A stretch of 64,000 nucleotides of DNA from Methylococcales bacterium (GCA_026399095.1 JAPLRP010000061.1:1-64000); one strand, 5' to 3'. Numbered from the stretch's first letter, positions 27,835-37,347 are shown. Notes: generated by a model from the sequence alone, not told the origin. Numbers and translations: made by a program.

Positions 27835-30057
27835 TTAATAGAATTTAACTTTTCCGGTATCAATATCATACATTCCACCCACTATACCAATTTCACCCTT
27901 TTTCTCCATTGCATCCAGCAGAGGGCTTTGAATCTTTATCTGATCCACAGTCAGTCGTACATTTATATTAGCAACCTCTTGAATAAATTTCTCATCACTA
28001 ATAACATTATTTTTTAATTCATTAACCTTTACCGCATCTATAGCCGGCTTTATTTTGCACAAAAGACCTGTTAAGTGATCAAGATTAACATTACTACAAG
28101 CTCCCTTAATTGCACCACAATGCGAATGACCCAGCACAACAATTAACTTCGAACCAGCCAACTTACAGGCAAATTCCATACTACCCAGAATATCATCATT
28201 AATAATATTTCCAGCTACCCTTGTACTGAACACATCACCCAAGCCCTGATCGAAAATTAATTCAACCGATGTGCGTGAATCCATACAACTAAGAATAATC
28301 GCAATGGGAAATTGTCCCTGCCGAGTATCATTAATCTGCTCCAATAAATTTCGGTTTGATTTCAGATTATTTACAAATCGTTCATTACCTTCTTTTAATA
28401 ATTTCATAACTTCATCTGGCGTTAATGCCTGCTGAATATCATAGGTTGGTGCACGCGCATTCTTTATCGACGGCAACACACCATAACCGCGCAAATTCTC
28501 AATAGTTAGCTTAATATTTTTTAGCTTAGCTTCAACCCTGAAGTTTTGAATAATTTCGTAAACATCGTAATCAATATATTTTGAACGGGTTGCATCAATA
28601 ACAACATCGGAATCATCAGGAAACTGTTCAAGAATTTGCTTAATATTGGCTTTGTTCAGAAATGAAACATGCTCGGATAAACGAATTATGGTCTTATTAC
28701 CGATACGTGATTCATTAAAATAAAATGCACTTTTATAGTTTTCAAGCAATATTGAAAATAAAGCAGCAATTAATCCTATACCAAGGCCGACTAGCAGATC
28801 AGTAAAAACCATACCCAATATAGTGATGCAAAAAGGAATGAAATGATACATCCCTGCCTTGTACATCATTTTAAATACTTCTGGTCTTGTCAATTTATAG
28901 CCAACGACCAGTAATACACTTGCGAGACTGGCTAGGGGGATTTTATTAAGAAGGCTCGGAATATAAATGACCGCAATTATCAACAGTAACCCACAGATAA
29001 TCGCCGATACTTTTGTTTTTGCACCCGATTGAATATTTATAGAACTGCGCAAGATCACTTGCGCCATTGGTAGACCACCTAATAAGCCACAACAGGCATT
29101 ACCGACGCCTTGTGCAATCAACTCCCGATTTGTAGATGTCATCCTTTTATAGGGATCCATTTTGTCGACGGCTTCTACAGAGAGCATAGTCTTTAAACTA
29201 GCTACAACAGCCACGGTTAAAGCAGTCAAATAAACTGCCGGATTCCCAAGTTGGGAAAAATCAGGGTAATGCAACTGACTCAATAAATCTCCTGCATTAT
29301 TTAATACCGGCAACATCACCAAATGATTTCCACTTAAAGCCAGCTCAGGAAAATATTTATGCAACCCTTGGTTGATCAATACACCAACTAAAATGGCGAC
29401 TAAAACACCTTGGAACAAATGAAAAAATCGATATTTTTTCATAAATGACTGCTCCCATAAAATAAGTATGGCCAAGGATATAAGTGCAATCATAATAGCG
29501 GTGGGCGAGATAAACTCCAGCATATTCAACAGCTCAGAAAAAGATGAGTAGTTGTCAGCCTGAAAAAACGAGGTATCACCTTCATAATCCCTATCATAAC
29601 CAATGGCATGAGGGATTTGTTTAAGAACAATAATTAAGCCTATCCCCGACAACATGCCATTAACAACAGAGGATGGAAAATAATACGCAATAACCCCTGC
29701 TTTGGTCAGACCCATCACTATCTGAATAATACCCGCTACCACTAAAGCCAACAGAAAACCATTGAAGCCAAGTTTTTCAATAGCTGTCAATACAATTACT
29801 GTTAGACCTGCCGTTGGACGACTGATTCCTAAAGAAGAACCACTTAAAGGCGCTACTATTATTCCGCCAATAATACCGGCAATTAATCCGGAAAACAAAG
29901 GCGCACCTGAAGCCAGCGCAATCCCCAATAATAGTGGTATAGCTATCAAAAAAACCGCAATACCAGCTGGAATATCATATTTTAAATTGACTAACAGGCG
30001 ACTGTTATTAATTTTAGGACTTGTATTGCTTTGCAAATTTATTGTTTGTTTTTTCAT
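27835..30057 (-). CDS. SulP anion (bicarbonate) transporter fused to beta-carbonic anhydrase
   Basis: The track starts at a GTG (30087). The ATG at 30057 (MKKQTINLQ) is preferred, giving 740 aa. Residues about 25-440 are a SulP/SLC26 transporter (DIPAGIAVFLIAIPLLLGIALASGAPLFSGL). A STAS-like domain follows at about 460-530, then a complete beta-carbonic anhydrase: zinc ligands and catalytic dyad in SCMDSRTS (C591, D593, R595) and GHSHCGA (H644, C647). Carbonic-anhydrase fusions with SulP are thought to couple HCO3-/CO2 conversion to bicarbonate transport. The sequence reads ISRPTAGL where the neighbouring paralogue has VSGPAAGL. It lies 75 nt after the second SulP gene. Confidence 0.9.
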   Translation of the reverse strand: MKKQTINLQSNTSPKINNSRLLVNLKYDIPAGIAVFLIAIPLLLGIALASGAPLFSGLIAGIIGGIIVAPLSGSSLGISRPTAGLTVIVLTAIEKLGFNGFLLALVVAGIIQIVMGLTKAGVIAYYFPSSVVNGMLSGIGLIIVLKQIPHAIGYDRDYEGDTSFFQADNYSSFSELLNMLEFISPTAIMIALISLAILILWEQSFMKKYRFFHLFQGVLVAILVGVLINQGLHKYFPELALSGNHLVMLPVLNNAGDLLSQLHYPDFSQLGNPAVYLTALTVAVVASLKTMLSVEAVDKMDPYKRMTSTNRELIAQGVGNACCGLLGGLPMAQVILRSSINIQSGAKTKVSAIICGLLLIIAVIYIPSLLNKIPLASLASVLLVVGYKLTRPEVFKMMYKAGMYHFIPFCITILGMVFTDLLVGLGIGLIAALFSILLENYKSAFYFNESRIGNKTIIRLSEHVSFLNKANIKQILEQFPDDSDVVIDATRSKYIDYDVYEIIQNFRVEAKLKNIKLTIENLRGYGVLPSIKNARAPTYDIQQALTPDEVMKLLKEGNERFVNNLKSNRNLLEQINDTRQGQFPIAIILSCMDSRTSVELIFDQGLGDVFSTRVAGNIINDDILGSMEFACKLAGSKLIVVLGHSHCGAIKGACSNVNLDHLTGLLCKIKPAIDAVKVNELKNNVISDEKFIQEVANINVRLTVDQIKIQSPLLDAMEKKGEIGIVGGMYDIDTGKVKFY

Positions 30058-30131
30058 AAAATTAACTTTACCGAAATAATATTTCACAGGTTATCTTTCA
30101 AAGCGCATTTTCAAAGCGCTTAGTCTATTTA

Positions 30132-31727
30132 TTACCTGTCATTCAATATCACCATTGGATTATGTTTTTGAATTTTTTCTTTACCGCGCAACTCAATAGT
30201 ATTGATGATAATAATGTTGTCGTCTGATGCAGTTGACAAAAAATTTTCAATCGTCTCAAAAATATCATAATCAATAAATGTCGCTTTACTAGCGTCAATA
30301 GTGACAGTACTTTTTTCCGGAATTTTCAAAATAAATTTTCTTAACAGTGCTTTGTTCAGAAAAGATACATCTTTGTTTAAAGACAGTAAGTAATGAGAAC
30401 CATCCTGGGTAAGCGTAATAGCAGCTTGATAATTGGCTTTAATAACAAAAAACAGACCAACAACCATCCCTATAGCCATTCCCTTCAATAAATCAGTTAT
30501 AAGTATTGCCACGACGGTAATAACAAAAGGCAGAAATTGACTCATACCTTTTTGGTAAAACTTCTTGAATAAAACCGGATTAGCTAATTTATAACCGGTA
30601 TTCAATAAGATAGCGGCTAAACAAGCGAGTGGAATAGTGTTTAAGTAATGAGCAAAAAACATAACACTGAGCAACAAAAACACACCATGCGTGAAACAAG
30701 CTATCCGTGATTGGCCTCCCGCGTTTATATTGGCTGCACTTCGAACAATAACAGCAGTTATCGGCAAGCCGCCTAAAAAGCCACTTATGATGTTACCAAC
30801 ACCTTGCGCCTTTAGCTCACGATTTGTTGGCGCGAGCCGTTTCAAGGGATCCAACTTATCCGTCGCTTCAAGACTTAGCAAAGTTTCCAAGCTAGCGATA
30901 ATTGCAATTGTCACAGCAACTATATAAACATTTGGATTACTAAGATGCATTAGATAGCTTGAATCTGGCAAAACAAAGTTGTTAAAAAAATCAGTGGCTT
31001 TTTCCGAAACAGGTAAACTGACCAAATGTAAATTACTAACCGCCCAGTCAGGCACAAATTGCTGGGTAAAACTATTGTAGCCAACCCCCCAAATCACCGC
31101 CATTAAAGGACCAGGAATTAGCTTTAACCATCTTTGCTTTTTAAACCCAGCTGTATTCCATAAAATTAAGATTAACAATGCCACAACACTGATAACAACA
31201 GAACCTGGCGATACACCACTAAAAGCATCAAACAGCTCAAGAAAGCTCGATTCAGCAGTTTCTTTCATATAGCTCTCATCGCCTTCATAACTGGAATGAT
31301 AACCTGTGGCGTGAGGAATTTGCTTAATAATCAAAATCAAACCAATTGCTGCCAACATACCTTCAATGACAGCAGCAGGAAAAAATGCACCAATAATTCC
31401 AGCCCTGAGAAATCCCAACACCAACTGCATGACACCCGCTAAAATACCCGCAACTAGCAACCCTTGAAAACTACCCAAGGTTTCAATGGCATTAAAGACT
31501 ATAACGGTCAAACCTGCGGCTGGTCCAGAAACGGCAAGTTGCGAACCACTCAACCAAGAAACAACCAGACCACCAACAAGACCTCCGATTAACCCCGAAA
31601 ACAAAGGCGCCCCAGATGCAAGCGCTATCCCTAGACACAAAGGTAAAGCAACTAAAAAAACGACGATACCTGCAGGAATATCATCCTTAAGATGACGAAA
31701 ATAATATTGCGTATGTTTATGTATCAT
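30132..31727 (-). CDS. SulP family anion transporter, probable bicarbonate or sulfate carrier
   Basis: This 531-aa protein has the SulP core (DIPAGIVVFLVALPLCLGIALASGAPLFSGLIGGLVGG; SGPAAGLTVIVFNAIETLG) and a C-terminal STAS-like region (FLNKALLRKFILKIPEKSTVTIDASKATFIDYDIFETI). It is clearly paralogous to the transporter half of the next gene: the same segments align through most of the length, so the pair arose by duplication. The track start is TTG; the ATG two codons in (31727) is preferred. It is the first gene of a three-gene operon. Sequence alone does not separate bicarbonate from sulfate; the fused carbonic anhydrase next door favours bicarbonate. Confidence 0.88.
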   Translation of the reverse strand: MIHKHTQYYFRHLKDDIPAGIVVFLVALPLCLGIALASGAPLFSGLIGGLVGGLVVSWLSGSQLAVSGPAAGLTVIVFNAIETLGSFQGLLVAGILAGVMQLVLGFLRAGIIGAFFPAAVIEGMLAAIGLILIIKQIPHATGYHSSYEGDESYMKETAESSFLELFDAFSGVSPGSVVISVVALLILILWNTAGFKKQRWLKLIPGPLMAVIWGVGYNSFTQQFVPDWAVSNLHLVSLPVSEKATDFFNNFVLPDSSYLMHLSNPNVYIVAVTIAIIASLETLLSLEATDKLDPLKRLAPTNRELKAQGVGNIISGFLGGLPITAVIVRSAANINAGGQSRIACFTHGVFLLLSVMFFAHYLNTIPLACLAAILLNTGYKLANPVLFKKFYQKGMSQFLPFVITVVAILITDLLKGMAIGMVVGLFFVIKANYQAAITLTQDGSHYLLSLNKDVSFLNKALLRKFILKIPEKSTVTIDASKATFIDYDIFETIENFLSTASDDNIIIINTIELRGKEKIQKHNPMVILNDR

Positions 31728-31921
31728 GTCCAATAATCCATTTAAGTACTTTTATTACCTGTGCAATTAACATCAAATGCAAAGTAGTTTCTTTAGCGCT
31801 TATACGTCCAAATTAAGCCATCTATAAAAAGAAGCTTTTTGCTTTGGGCCACCAACTTTTAACGGTATCATTTTCAAAACGTTATAAGATAATCTTTCCG
31901 ACCTGTATATTAACCTCACTT

Positions 31922-31940
31922 CCTTTCACGAACCTTTCAC
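31922..31940 (+). promoter_or_regulatory. CCTTTCAC direct repeat upstream of the response-regulator gene
   Basis: CCTTTCAC occurs at 31922 and 31933, an 11-bp period (one helical turn), 17 bases before the response-regulator ATG. Tandem half-sites with this spacing are the usual binding pattern of OmpR/PhoB-family regulators, so this is a candidate autoregulatory site. It lies in the 230-base divergent region shared with the SulP operon; no other clear element was seen there. Confidence 0.45.
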
Positions 31941-31957
31941 AATAGTTAAGTCAGCTT

Positions 31958-32632
31958 ATGAAGCTTTTATTAATAGAAGACGATGCTGTTTTGGCTGACG
32001 GCTTAATACATACATTAACGAATAGTGGCTATGCAGTTACCTGTGCAACAACAGGCTCTTATGCTAAACAGTTACTACAAGCCCAAGATTTTGATTTAAT
32101 AATTCTTGATTTAGGCTTGCCGGATATCGATGGATTGGAATTATTACGTCGACTCAGGCGACTAAAAGTACCTTTACCAATTATGATCTTAACTGCTCGC
32201 GATGGTATCAATGACCGAATTACTGGTATTGAGCAAGGCGCTGATGACTACATGACCAAGCCGTTCGAACTAAGAGAATTGGAAGTGCGGATTAATGCCC
32301 TGATTCGGCGCTGTTATGGTGGCTTTAGTCACGCAATTGTCATTGGACAGCTCGCACTGGATACGCATAACCACCAAGTATTGGCAGAAGGGCAACCGAT
32401 TTTACTATCAGCTCGTGAATATGGCATTTTAGAAATTTTACTGCTACAAGCCGGAAAAGTGGTCGCCAAGGATCGGATTGCCCAACGTTTATCAATTGAC
32501 GGTGATGCACTCACCGACAATGCCATTGAAATTATTGTACATCGCATACGCAAACGCATAGAACCTTACCAAGCAGTAATTCGAACGGTTCGAGGACTGG
32601 GTTACTTATTAGAGAAATCAGTAAATGAATAA
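31958..32632 (+). CDS. OmpR-family response regulator (QseB/TctD-like)
   Basis: This 224-aa protein has an N-terminal receiver domain with acidic residues in LLIEDDAVLADGL, the phosphoacceptor aspartate in LIILDLGLPDIDG (about D51) and lysine in DYMTKPFELRELEVR (about K101). The C-terminal winged-helix domain (ILLSAREYGILEILLLQAGKVVAKDRI ... VHRIRKRI ... TVRGLGYLLEK) resembles PmrA/QseB/TctD. The stop overlaps the histidine-kinase start by 8 nt. It is divergent from the SulP operon and may regulate it; this is only positional inference. No signal ligand can be assigned. Confidence 0.93.
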   Translation: MKLLLIEDDAVLADGLIHTLTNSGYAVTCATTGSYAKQLLQAQDFDLIILDLGLPDIDGLELLRRLRRLKVPLPIMILTARDGINDRITGIEQGADDYMTKPFELRELEVRINALIRRCYGGFSHAIVIGQLALDTHNHQVLAEGQPILLSAREYGILEILLLQAGKVVAKDRIAQRLSIDGDALTDNAIEIIVHRIRKRIEPYQAVIRTVRGLGYLLEKSVNE

Positions 32633-33995
32633 AAATAGAAGCCTAAAATCGGAAATGCTTTTTCGCTTAGTCATTCCCTTGATTTTATTTGTAATATTTG
32701 ATGCATTTCTATCTTATTTCGTTACCCTGCATTATGTCGATGAGGCTTATGATCGCTGGTTACTCGATTCTGCCAGATCATTAACGCAGGAAATCAAAGT
32801 CCGGAACGGTAAAATAGTAGTCGAATTACCCACTGCCGCTTTGGAAATATTTAAGTGGGATGAAGGCGATAAAACCTATTTTAAAATCGCTTCTACCAAC
32901 CAAGAGCTATTGGCTGGCGACAATCTTGTGCCTGTACCTCAAAATCCAGAAGTTGATTGGACTAAACCCATCTATTTTAACGACAAGATGTATGGAGAAC
33001 CTGTTAGAGTGGTTTCCATGTTAATCCCAATTGATTCAACACCCTACAAAGCTTTTGTTCATGTAGCAGAAACCATGAATATACGTAGGGCCATGATGGT
33101 CGATATTTTATTGGCCGACCTGATTCCGCAATTAATATTAATTTTACTAACCGGCATCTACCTACTAACCGGCTTAACAAAAGGCTTAAAACCCTTACAC
33201 TTATTAGCAACTAAAATTGCACAGAGATCATCTCGTGACCTAAGCCCTATACCTGAAAAACTCGTATTCCTCGAAGTTCGGACACTGACAGACACCATTA
33301 ATGGGTTATTGGAAGCCCATACACAGGCAATTGAAACTCAACAGCGTTTTATTGCCAATGCCGCTCATCAACTCCGTACCCCGCTAGCAGGTTTAAAACT
33401 ACAGGCAGAACGCGCATTACGAGAACAAGATCTGTCAGCCATGCAGCCAGCGCTTCAGCAGATTCAGTACTCTGCTGATCGAATGTCGCATTTAACATCA
33501 CAACTATTAGTCTTGGCCAAATCTGAACCCATCAGTGGTCAACACGAATTAATGACCATTGATCTTTATAAACTTTCCAAACAAATTTGCATGGATTGGG
33601 CGCCGAAAGCACTGCAAAGAAAAATAGAACTAAATTTTGATGGTCAGAATGAGCCCTTATACATCAAGGGGGATGCCATACTGCTTGGAGAATTAATAAA
33701 TAACCTCTTGGATAATGCTATTTCTTACGGTCAATTCGGAGGGAATATTTGGATCAAGTTAACGCGTTCTCCGGCTCCCTGCTTAACGATAGAAGATGAT
33801 GGTCAAGGCATTCCGGACAGTGAACTGAATAAAGTATTTGAACGTTTTTATCGCATCCCCGGAAGCCCAGGCAATGGATGTGGCTTGGGATTAGCGATTG
33901 TCAAAGAAATAGCTGACCTACACAAGGCCAGCTTTAAAATCGGTAAATCCAATCACTCAAGCGGTCTTAAAGTAGAATTAATGTTTAATCATTGA
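32625..33995 (+). CDS. Sensor histidine kinase (TctE/QseC-like)
   Basis: This 456-aa inner-membrane kinase has TM1 near 11-33 (LFRLVIPLILFVIFDAFLSYFV), a periplasmic sensor of about 130 residues, TM2 near 165-185 (LIPQLILILLTGIYLLTGL) and a HAMP-like region. The H-box is ANAAHQLRTPLAGLK (near 245), the N-box ELINNLLDNAISYG, and the G-boxes EDDGQGIPD and GNGCGLGLAI. All phosphotransfer motifs are intact. It is translationally coupled to the response-regulator gene by an 8-nt overlap. The periplasmic domain resembles the 2CSK_N type of TctE. The ligand is unknown. Confidence 0.92.
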   Translation: MNKNRSLKSEMLFRLVIPLILFVIFDAFLSYFVTLHYVDEAYDRWLLDSARSLTQEIKVRNGKIVVELPTAALEIFKWDEGDKTYFKIASTNQELLAGDNLVPVPQNPEVDWTKPIYFNDKMYGEPVRVVSMLIPIDSTPYKAFVHVAETMNIRRAMMVDILLADLIPQLILILLTGIYLLTGLTKGLKPLHLLATKIAQRSSRDLSPIPEKLVFLEVRTLTDTINGLLEAHTQAIETQQRFIANAAHQLRTPLAGLKLQAERALREQDLSAMQPALQQIQYSADRMSHLTSQLLVLAKSEPISGQHELMTIDLYKLSKQICMDWAPKALQRKIELNFDGQNEPLYIKGDAILLGELINNLLDNAISYGQFGGNIWIKLTRSPAPCLTIEDDGQGIPDSELNKVFERFYRIPGSPGNGCGLGLAIVKEIADLHKASFKIGKSNHSSGLKVELMFNH

Positions 33996-34014
33996 ACTCC
34001 ATTTATTAAAACAA

Positions 34015-35016
34015 CTATCTTCTTCTGGGCGCGGTATTTTTAGGTTCAGACTGACCCTTTGGCATTACCGGCTCATTACGCTCAAGGCCTGCAAATTCAA
34101 ATAACAGCTCCAACTCTTTTTCGGTTAACTCATAAAAAGTGCTAGCCTTTAAACGCTCCGGCAAAACCACAGGTCCGTAACGAACACGCATCAAGCGACT
34201 AACAACAACCTCTTGAGATTCCCATAAGCGCCTAACCAAACGGTTACGTCCTTCACTAACAATAACGTGGTACCATTTATTAGCGCCTTCGCCACCAAAA
34301 AACCTAATCGCATCAAACTTGGCTTTTCCATCTTCAAGCTCAACACCTTGCTTTAACTTTTCAAGAGTTGCTTCAGATACATCACCTAAAATACGCACGG
34401 CGTATTCACGCTCGACTTCAGTTGACGGATGCATTAATTTATTAGCCAACTCACCATTATTGGTAACCAATAACAAGCCTGATGTATTAATATCCAATCT
34501 GCCCACTGAAATCCAGCGAGCCGTTGTTAAAGTAGGTAATTGGGTAAACACGACCGGCCGACCTTCAGGATCACGGCGAGTCACTACCTCACCGGTAGGC
34601 TTGTGATAAAGCAAAACACGCGTAGGTTGAACAGCAAACTTCTCCCAATGCACCACTCTGTCATTGAGCTGTAAATAATCCCCCACCTTTAAACGATCGC
34701 CCAACTTCACAAGCTCTCCATTTAACTTGAAACGTCCTTCATTGATCCAGCCCTCTATTTCTCTTCTGGAACCGACACCGCCGCGAGCCAATACTTTTTG
34801 AATGCGCTCGCCCTCACCTGCGACAACATGACCACTCTTTTTTACCGTTTTTATTTCAGCAGACTGTTTTGGAGAACTACCGCCTTGCTTATAGCTTGCT
34901 TCTTTTGGTTGATTTCTGTCCTGATTTTTACGCTGCTGTTTCGGCGACTTATTCACTCTACTGGAAGAATTACCTGGCTGCTTTGATGAATCATTAGTTG
35001 GTTTCTTGCTTTTCAC
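34015..35016 (-). CDS. rluB: 23S rRNA pseudouridine synthase (RluB family)
   Basis: This 333-aa RsuA/RluB-family enzyme isomerises a uridine in 23S rRNA. An N-terminal low-complexity tail of about 65 residues (Ser/Lys/Gln-rich) precedes the S4 RNA-binding domain (ERIQKVLARGGVGSRREIEGWINEG). The catalytic motif RLDINTSGLLLVTNNGEL carries the essential aspartate, and EGRNRLVRRLWESQEV follows. It starts at GTG (35016) with AGGT before it, and overlaps scpB by 23 nt. RluB is preferred to RluE/RsuA on length and linkage with scpAB, a common arrangement. Confidence 0.9.
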   Translation of the reverse strand: MKSKKPTNDSSKQPGNSSSRVNKSPKQQRKNQDRNQPKEASYKQGGSSPKQSAEIKTVKKSGHVVAGEGERIQKVLARGGVGSRREIEGWINEGRFKLNGELVKLGDRLKVGDYLQLNDRVVHWEKFAVQPTRVLLYHKPTGEVVTRRDPEGRPVVFTQLPTLTTARWISVGRLDINTSGLLLVTNNGELANKLMHPSTEVEREYAVRILGDVSEATLEKLKQGVELEDGKAKFDAIRFFGGEGANKWYHVIVSEGRNRLVRRLWESQEVVVSRLMRVRYGPVVLPERLKASTFYELTEKELELLFEFAGLERNEPVMPKGQSEPKNTAPRRR

Positions 35017-35842
35017 TCGTTACCTGCGTGGTTTGTTGCTTGTTATCTATCGACCCTTCAAGATGCTTAATCTCCTCTAAAGTCGGTAGTTGATTTAATG
35101 ATGTAATATTAAAATAATCAAGAAATTGCTTGGTCGTTCCATATAAACCGGGTCTTCCAGGCACTTCCTTATGACCAATCACCCTAACCCATTCACGCTC
35201 AAGCAAGGTCTGGATAATGCTTGAACTCACACCAACCCCTCTTATATCCTCAATATCCGCCCGAGTGACAGGTTGCCGATAAGCAATAATAGCCAAGGTC
35301 TCGAGTAAAGCCCGCGAGTATTTTGGCGGTTTTTCTTCAAATAAACGTGAAACCCACTTTGATAAATCCTGCTTAATCTGAAATCGATAACCACTGGCAA
35401 CCTGTTTTAATTCGATGGGCCGATATTTATAATCCTCAATAATAGCGTCTATAGCAACCTGTATCTCCTGTAATTGCGGCTGCTCAAGCTCAGGAAAAGT
35501 TTGCAATACTTGCTTTGCTGTCATGGGACGTTTGGCGACAAATAGAATCGCCTCGACTATTCGCTGTATTTTCACGTTCGCTTCTAGTGGCTCAATAACT
35601 GGATTGGGTGTATTTAAGGTAATTGTTTTTAACTGGATGTTTCGGTTTCTAAACTTGCCCAAAGGTCTAAGTCTGAGTGGTCGACTATTCTTTATTTCAA
35701 AACCATCAAGCCCAACAGTATCTAAAACAACGTTATTTTGGACTGCTATTAAACCGGCATCAGGGACAACAGTCTTTTTTCTTGGCTTAGAGACCTTCTT
35801 TAATGGAGGCGAAACCGGCGCTTCTGACTCGTATGTCGGCAA
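34994..35842 (-). CDS. scpB: Segregation and condensation protein B
   Basis: ScpB is a winged-helix kleisin-associated subunit of the SMC-ScpAB condensin. The conserved part starts at VKIQRIVEAILFVAKRPMTAKQVL and includes LLETLAIIAYRQPVTRADIEDIRGVGVSSSIIQTLLEREWVRVIG. The full open frame extends to 36055, overlapping scpA by 269 nt. I place the start at the TTG at 35842. A GTG at 35575 would give 193 aa, the usual length, without the extra Lys/Pro-rich N-terminal tail. No Shine-Dalgarno sequence settles it. Overlaps on both sides indicate scpA-scpB-rluB co-transcription. Confidence 0.88.
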   Translation of the reverse strand: MPTYESEAPVSPPLKKVSKPRKKTVVPDAGLIAVQNNVVLDTVGLDGFEIKNSRPLRLRPLGKFRNRNIQLKTITLNTPNPVIEPLEANVKIQRIVEAILFVAKRPMTAKQVLQTFPELEQPQLQEIQVAIDAIIEDYKYRPIELKQVASGYRFQIKQDLSKWVSRLFEEKPPKYSRALLETLAIIAYRQPVTRADIEDIRGVGVSSSIIQTLLEREWVRVIGHKEVPGRPGLYGTTKQFLDYFNITSLNQLPTLEEIKHLEGSIDNKQQTTQVTSEKQETN

Positions 35843-36614
35843 AGGGCTCTGACTGGATGATCTCGATGAGTCCTTCTTTGCCGAGCTCGAGGATGGCCAG
35901 AAACGAGACAACGACTCCGTGTCGACCTTCTTGTCGGATAAATAATTGAGAGAAAAGGAGACTATTTTCTCCTTTAAGTTTTGCCAAAATGGTTGCCATT
36001 CGTTCACGGACAGATAAAGCTTCTTTGGTAATTTGATGATGACTAAGTTGGTCAACCCGTTTCAGAACATCCTGGAATGCCAATAGCATATCCTTTAACT
36101 GAATGTCAGGTAACTGCTGCTCAACGCTTAAGGGTGATACATCAACATCTATGGCAAATATATCACGTTCAACTCTGGGTAATAAATCAATCTCTTCCGC
36201 AGCCGCTTTAATACATTCATATTCTTGCAATCTTCGTATTAAAGTAGCCCTTGGGTCTTCTTCATCGTCTTCTTGTTCTGTTTGTCTCGGTAATAACATT
36301 CTTGACTTTATTTCTGCCAATAATGCCGCCATTACCAAATACTCTGCTGCCAACTCCAGATTTAATACACCCATTATTTGTATATAAGTGATGTATTGAT
36401 GCGTAATTTGGGCAATAGGGATATTAACAATATCCAGATTCTGCCTTCGGATTAAATACAGTAATAAATCGAGAGGTCCTTCAAACAAATCCAAAAAAAC
36501 CTCCATCGCATCCGGAGGTATATAAAGATCAACCGGCAATTGATTAAAAGGCGCACCATTAACCAATGCAAAAGAAGGTGCCAAATCAGAAGATTCTTCA
36601 ACAATTTCAGTCAT
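35787..36614 (-). CDS. scpA: Segregation and condensation protein A
   Basis: This 275-aa kleisin bridges the SMC ATPase heads. The N-terminal motif EVFLDLFEGPLDLLLYLIRRQNLDIVNIPIAQITHQYITYIQ (about 39-75) is the ScpA signature; a central acidic linker (EQEDDEEDPRATLIRRLQEYE) precedes the C-terminal winged helix (GVVVSFLAILELGKEGLIEIIQSEPFADIRV). The ATG is at 36614. It forms a unit with scpB and rluB downstream; the M50 protease gene lies 60 bases upstream. Confidence 0.94.
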   Translation of the reverse strand: MTEIVEESSDLAPSFALVNGAPFNQLPVDLYIPPDAMEVFLDLFEGPLDLLLYLIRRQNLDIVNIPIAQITHQYITYIQIMGVLNLELAAEYLVMAALLAEIKSRMLLPRQTEQEDDEEDPRATLIRRLQEYECIKAAAEEIDLLPRVERDIFAIDVDVSPLSVEQQLPDIQLKDMLLAFQDVLKRVDQLSHHQITKEALSVRERMATILAKLKGENSLLFSQLFIRQEGRHGVVVSFLAILELGKEGLIEIIQSEPFADIRVRSAGFASIKEGL

Positions 36615-36674
36615 TAGTTAGGTATGGCAAAAAAACACGATCTAAAATTATAAAGTAAGCTAGACTTTGAACAA

Positions 36675-37331
36675 TCATAAACCTGCAATCGTGAAAAACA
36701 CATTTTGAGCGATATACAAAGGATATTCCAATAGCACATTCAATATCCTAAAATATAAAAGCGCCAACAATATAATAAAGCCATAGCGTTCCAAGCGATT
36801 ATATTGCCATGCCCAATAACTGGGCAAAATACCCGTCAAAATACGACTGCCATCCAGCGGTGGAATAGGTAATAAGTTAATTAAAGCCAAAACCAGATTA
36901 ATCGAAATACCCGCAACGCCGGTATAAATCAAAGGGTGGGCAATTGCTTCATTCCCGGCACCAATAGTGACACCTATTCGTGCAATTAACGCCCAAAAAA
37001 CAGCCATCAATAAATTAGAAACCGGCCCCGCTAGGGCTACAACAGCCATATCTTGCAAAGGTTTTTTAAAATTTCGGGGATCGACAGGAACCGGCTTTGC
37101 CCAGCCAAAAATAAAACCCGTCCCTGTCATGAGTAATAACCCGGGAAGAATGATGGTTCCGAATAAATCGATATGCTTAACAGGATTTAACGTTAAGCGC
37201 CCCAATCTCAAGGCCGTGTTATCGCCATATTTTTTAGCCACCCAACCGTGCGCAACCTCATGCACAGTAATTGCAAAAACTACTGGCAATATCCAAACCA
37301 CTATGCGCTGAATTAAAGTTAACTCATCCAT
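36675..37331 (-). CDS. Site-2-type membrane metalloprotease (M50 family)
   Basis: This 218-aa polytopic protease has the zinc-binding HExxH in FAITVHEVAHGWVAKKYGD (about 19-37). A second metal ligand lies in INLLPIPPLDGSRILTGIL (NPDG-type motif, here PPLDG), and LNPVKHIDLFGTIILPGLLLMTG is typical of the rhomboid-independent S2P subgroup. It is shorter than RseP because it has no PDZ domain. Genes of this type commonly sit between yciO and scpA in gammaproteobacteria. The substrate is unknown. Confidence 0.9.
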   Translation of the reverse strand: MDELTLIQRIVVWILPVVFAITVHEVAHGWVAKKYGDNTALRLGRLTLNPVKHIDLFGTIILPGLLLMTGTGFIFGWAKPVPVDPRNFKKPLQDMAVVALAGPVSNLLMAVFWALIARIGVTIGAGNEAIAHPLIYTGVAGISINLVLALINLLPIPPLDGSRILTGILPSYWAWQYNRLERYGFIILLALLYFRILNVLLEYPLYIAQNVFFTIAGL

Positions 37332-37347
37332 TATATTAAAACCCCAA

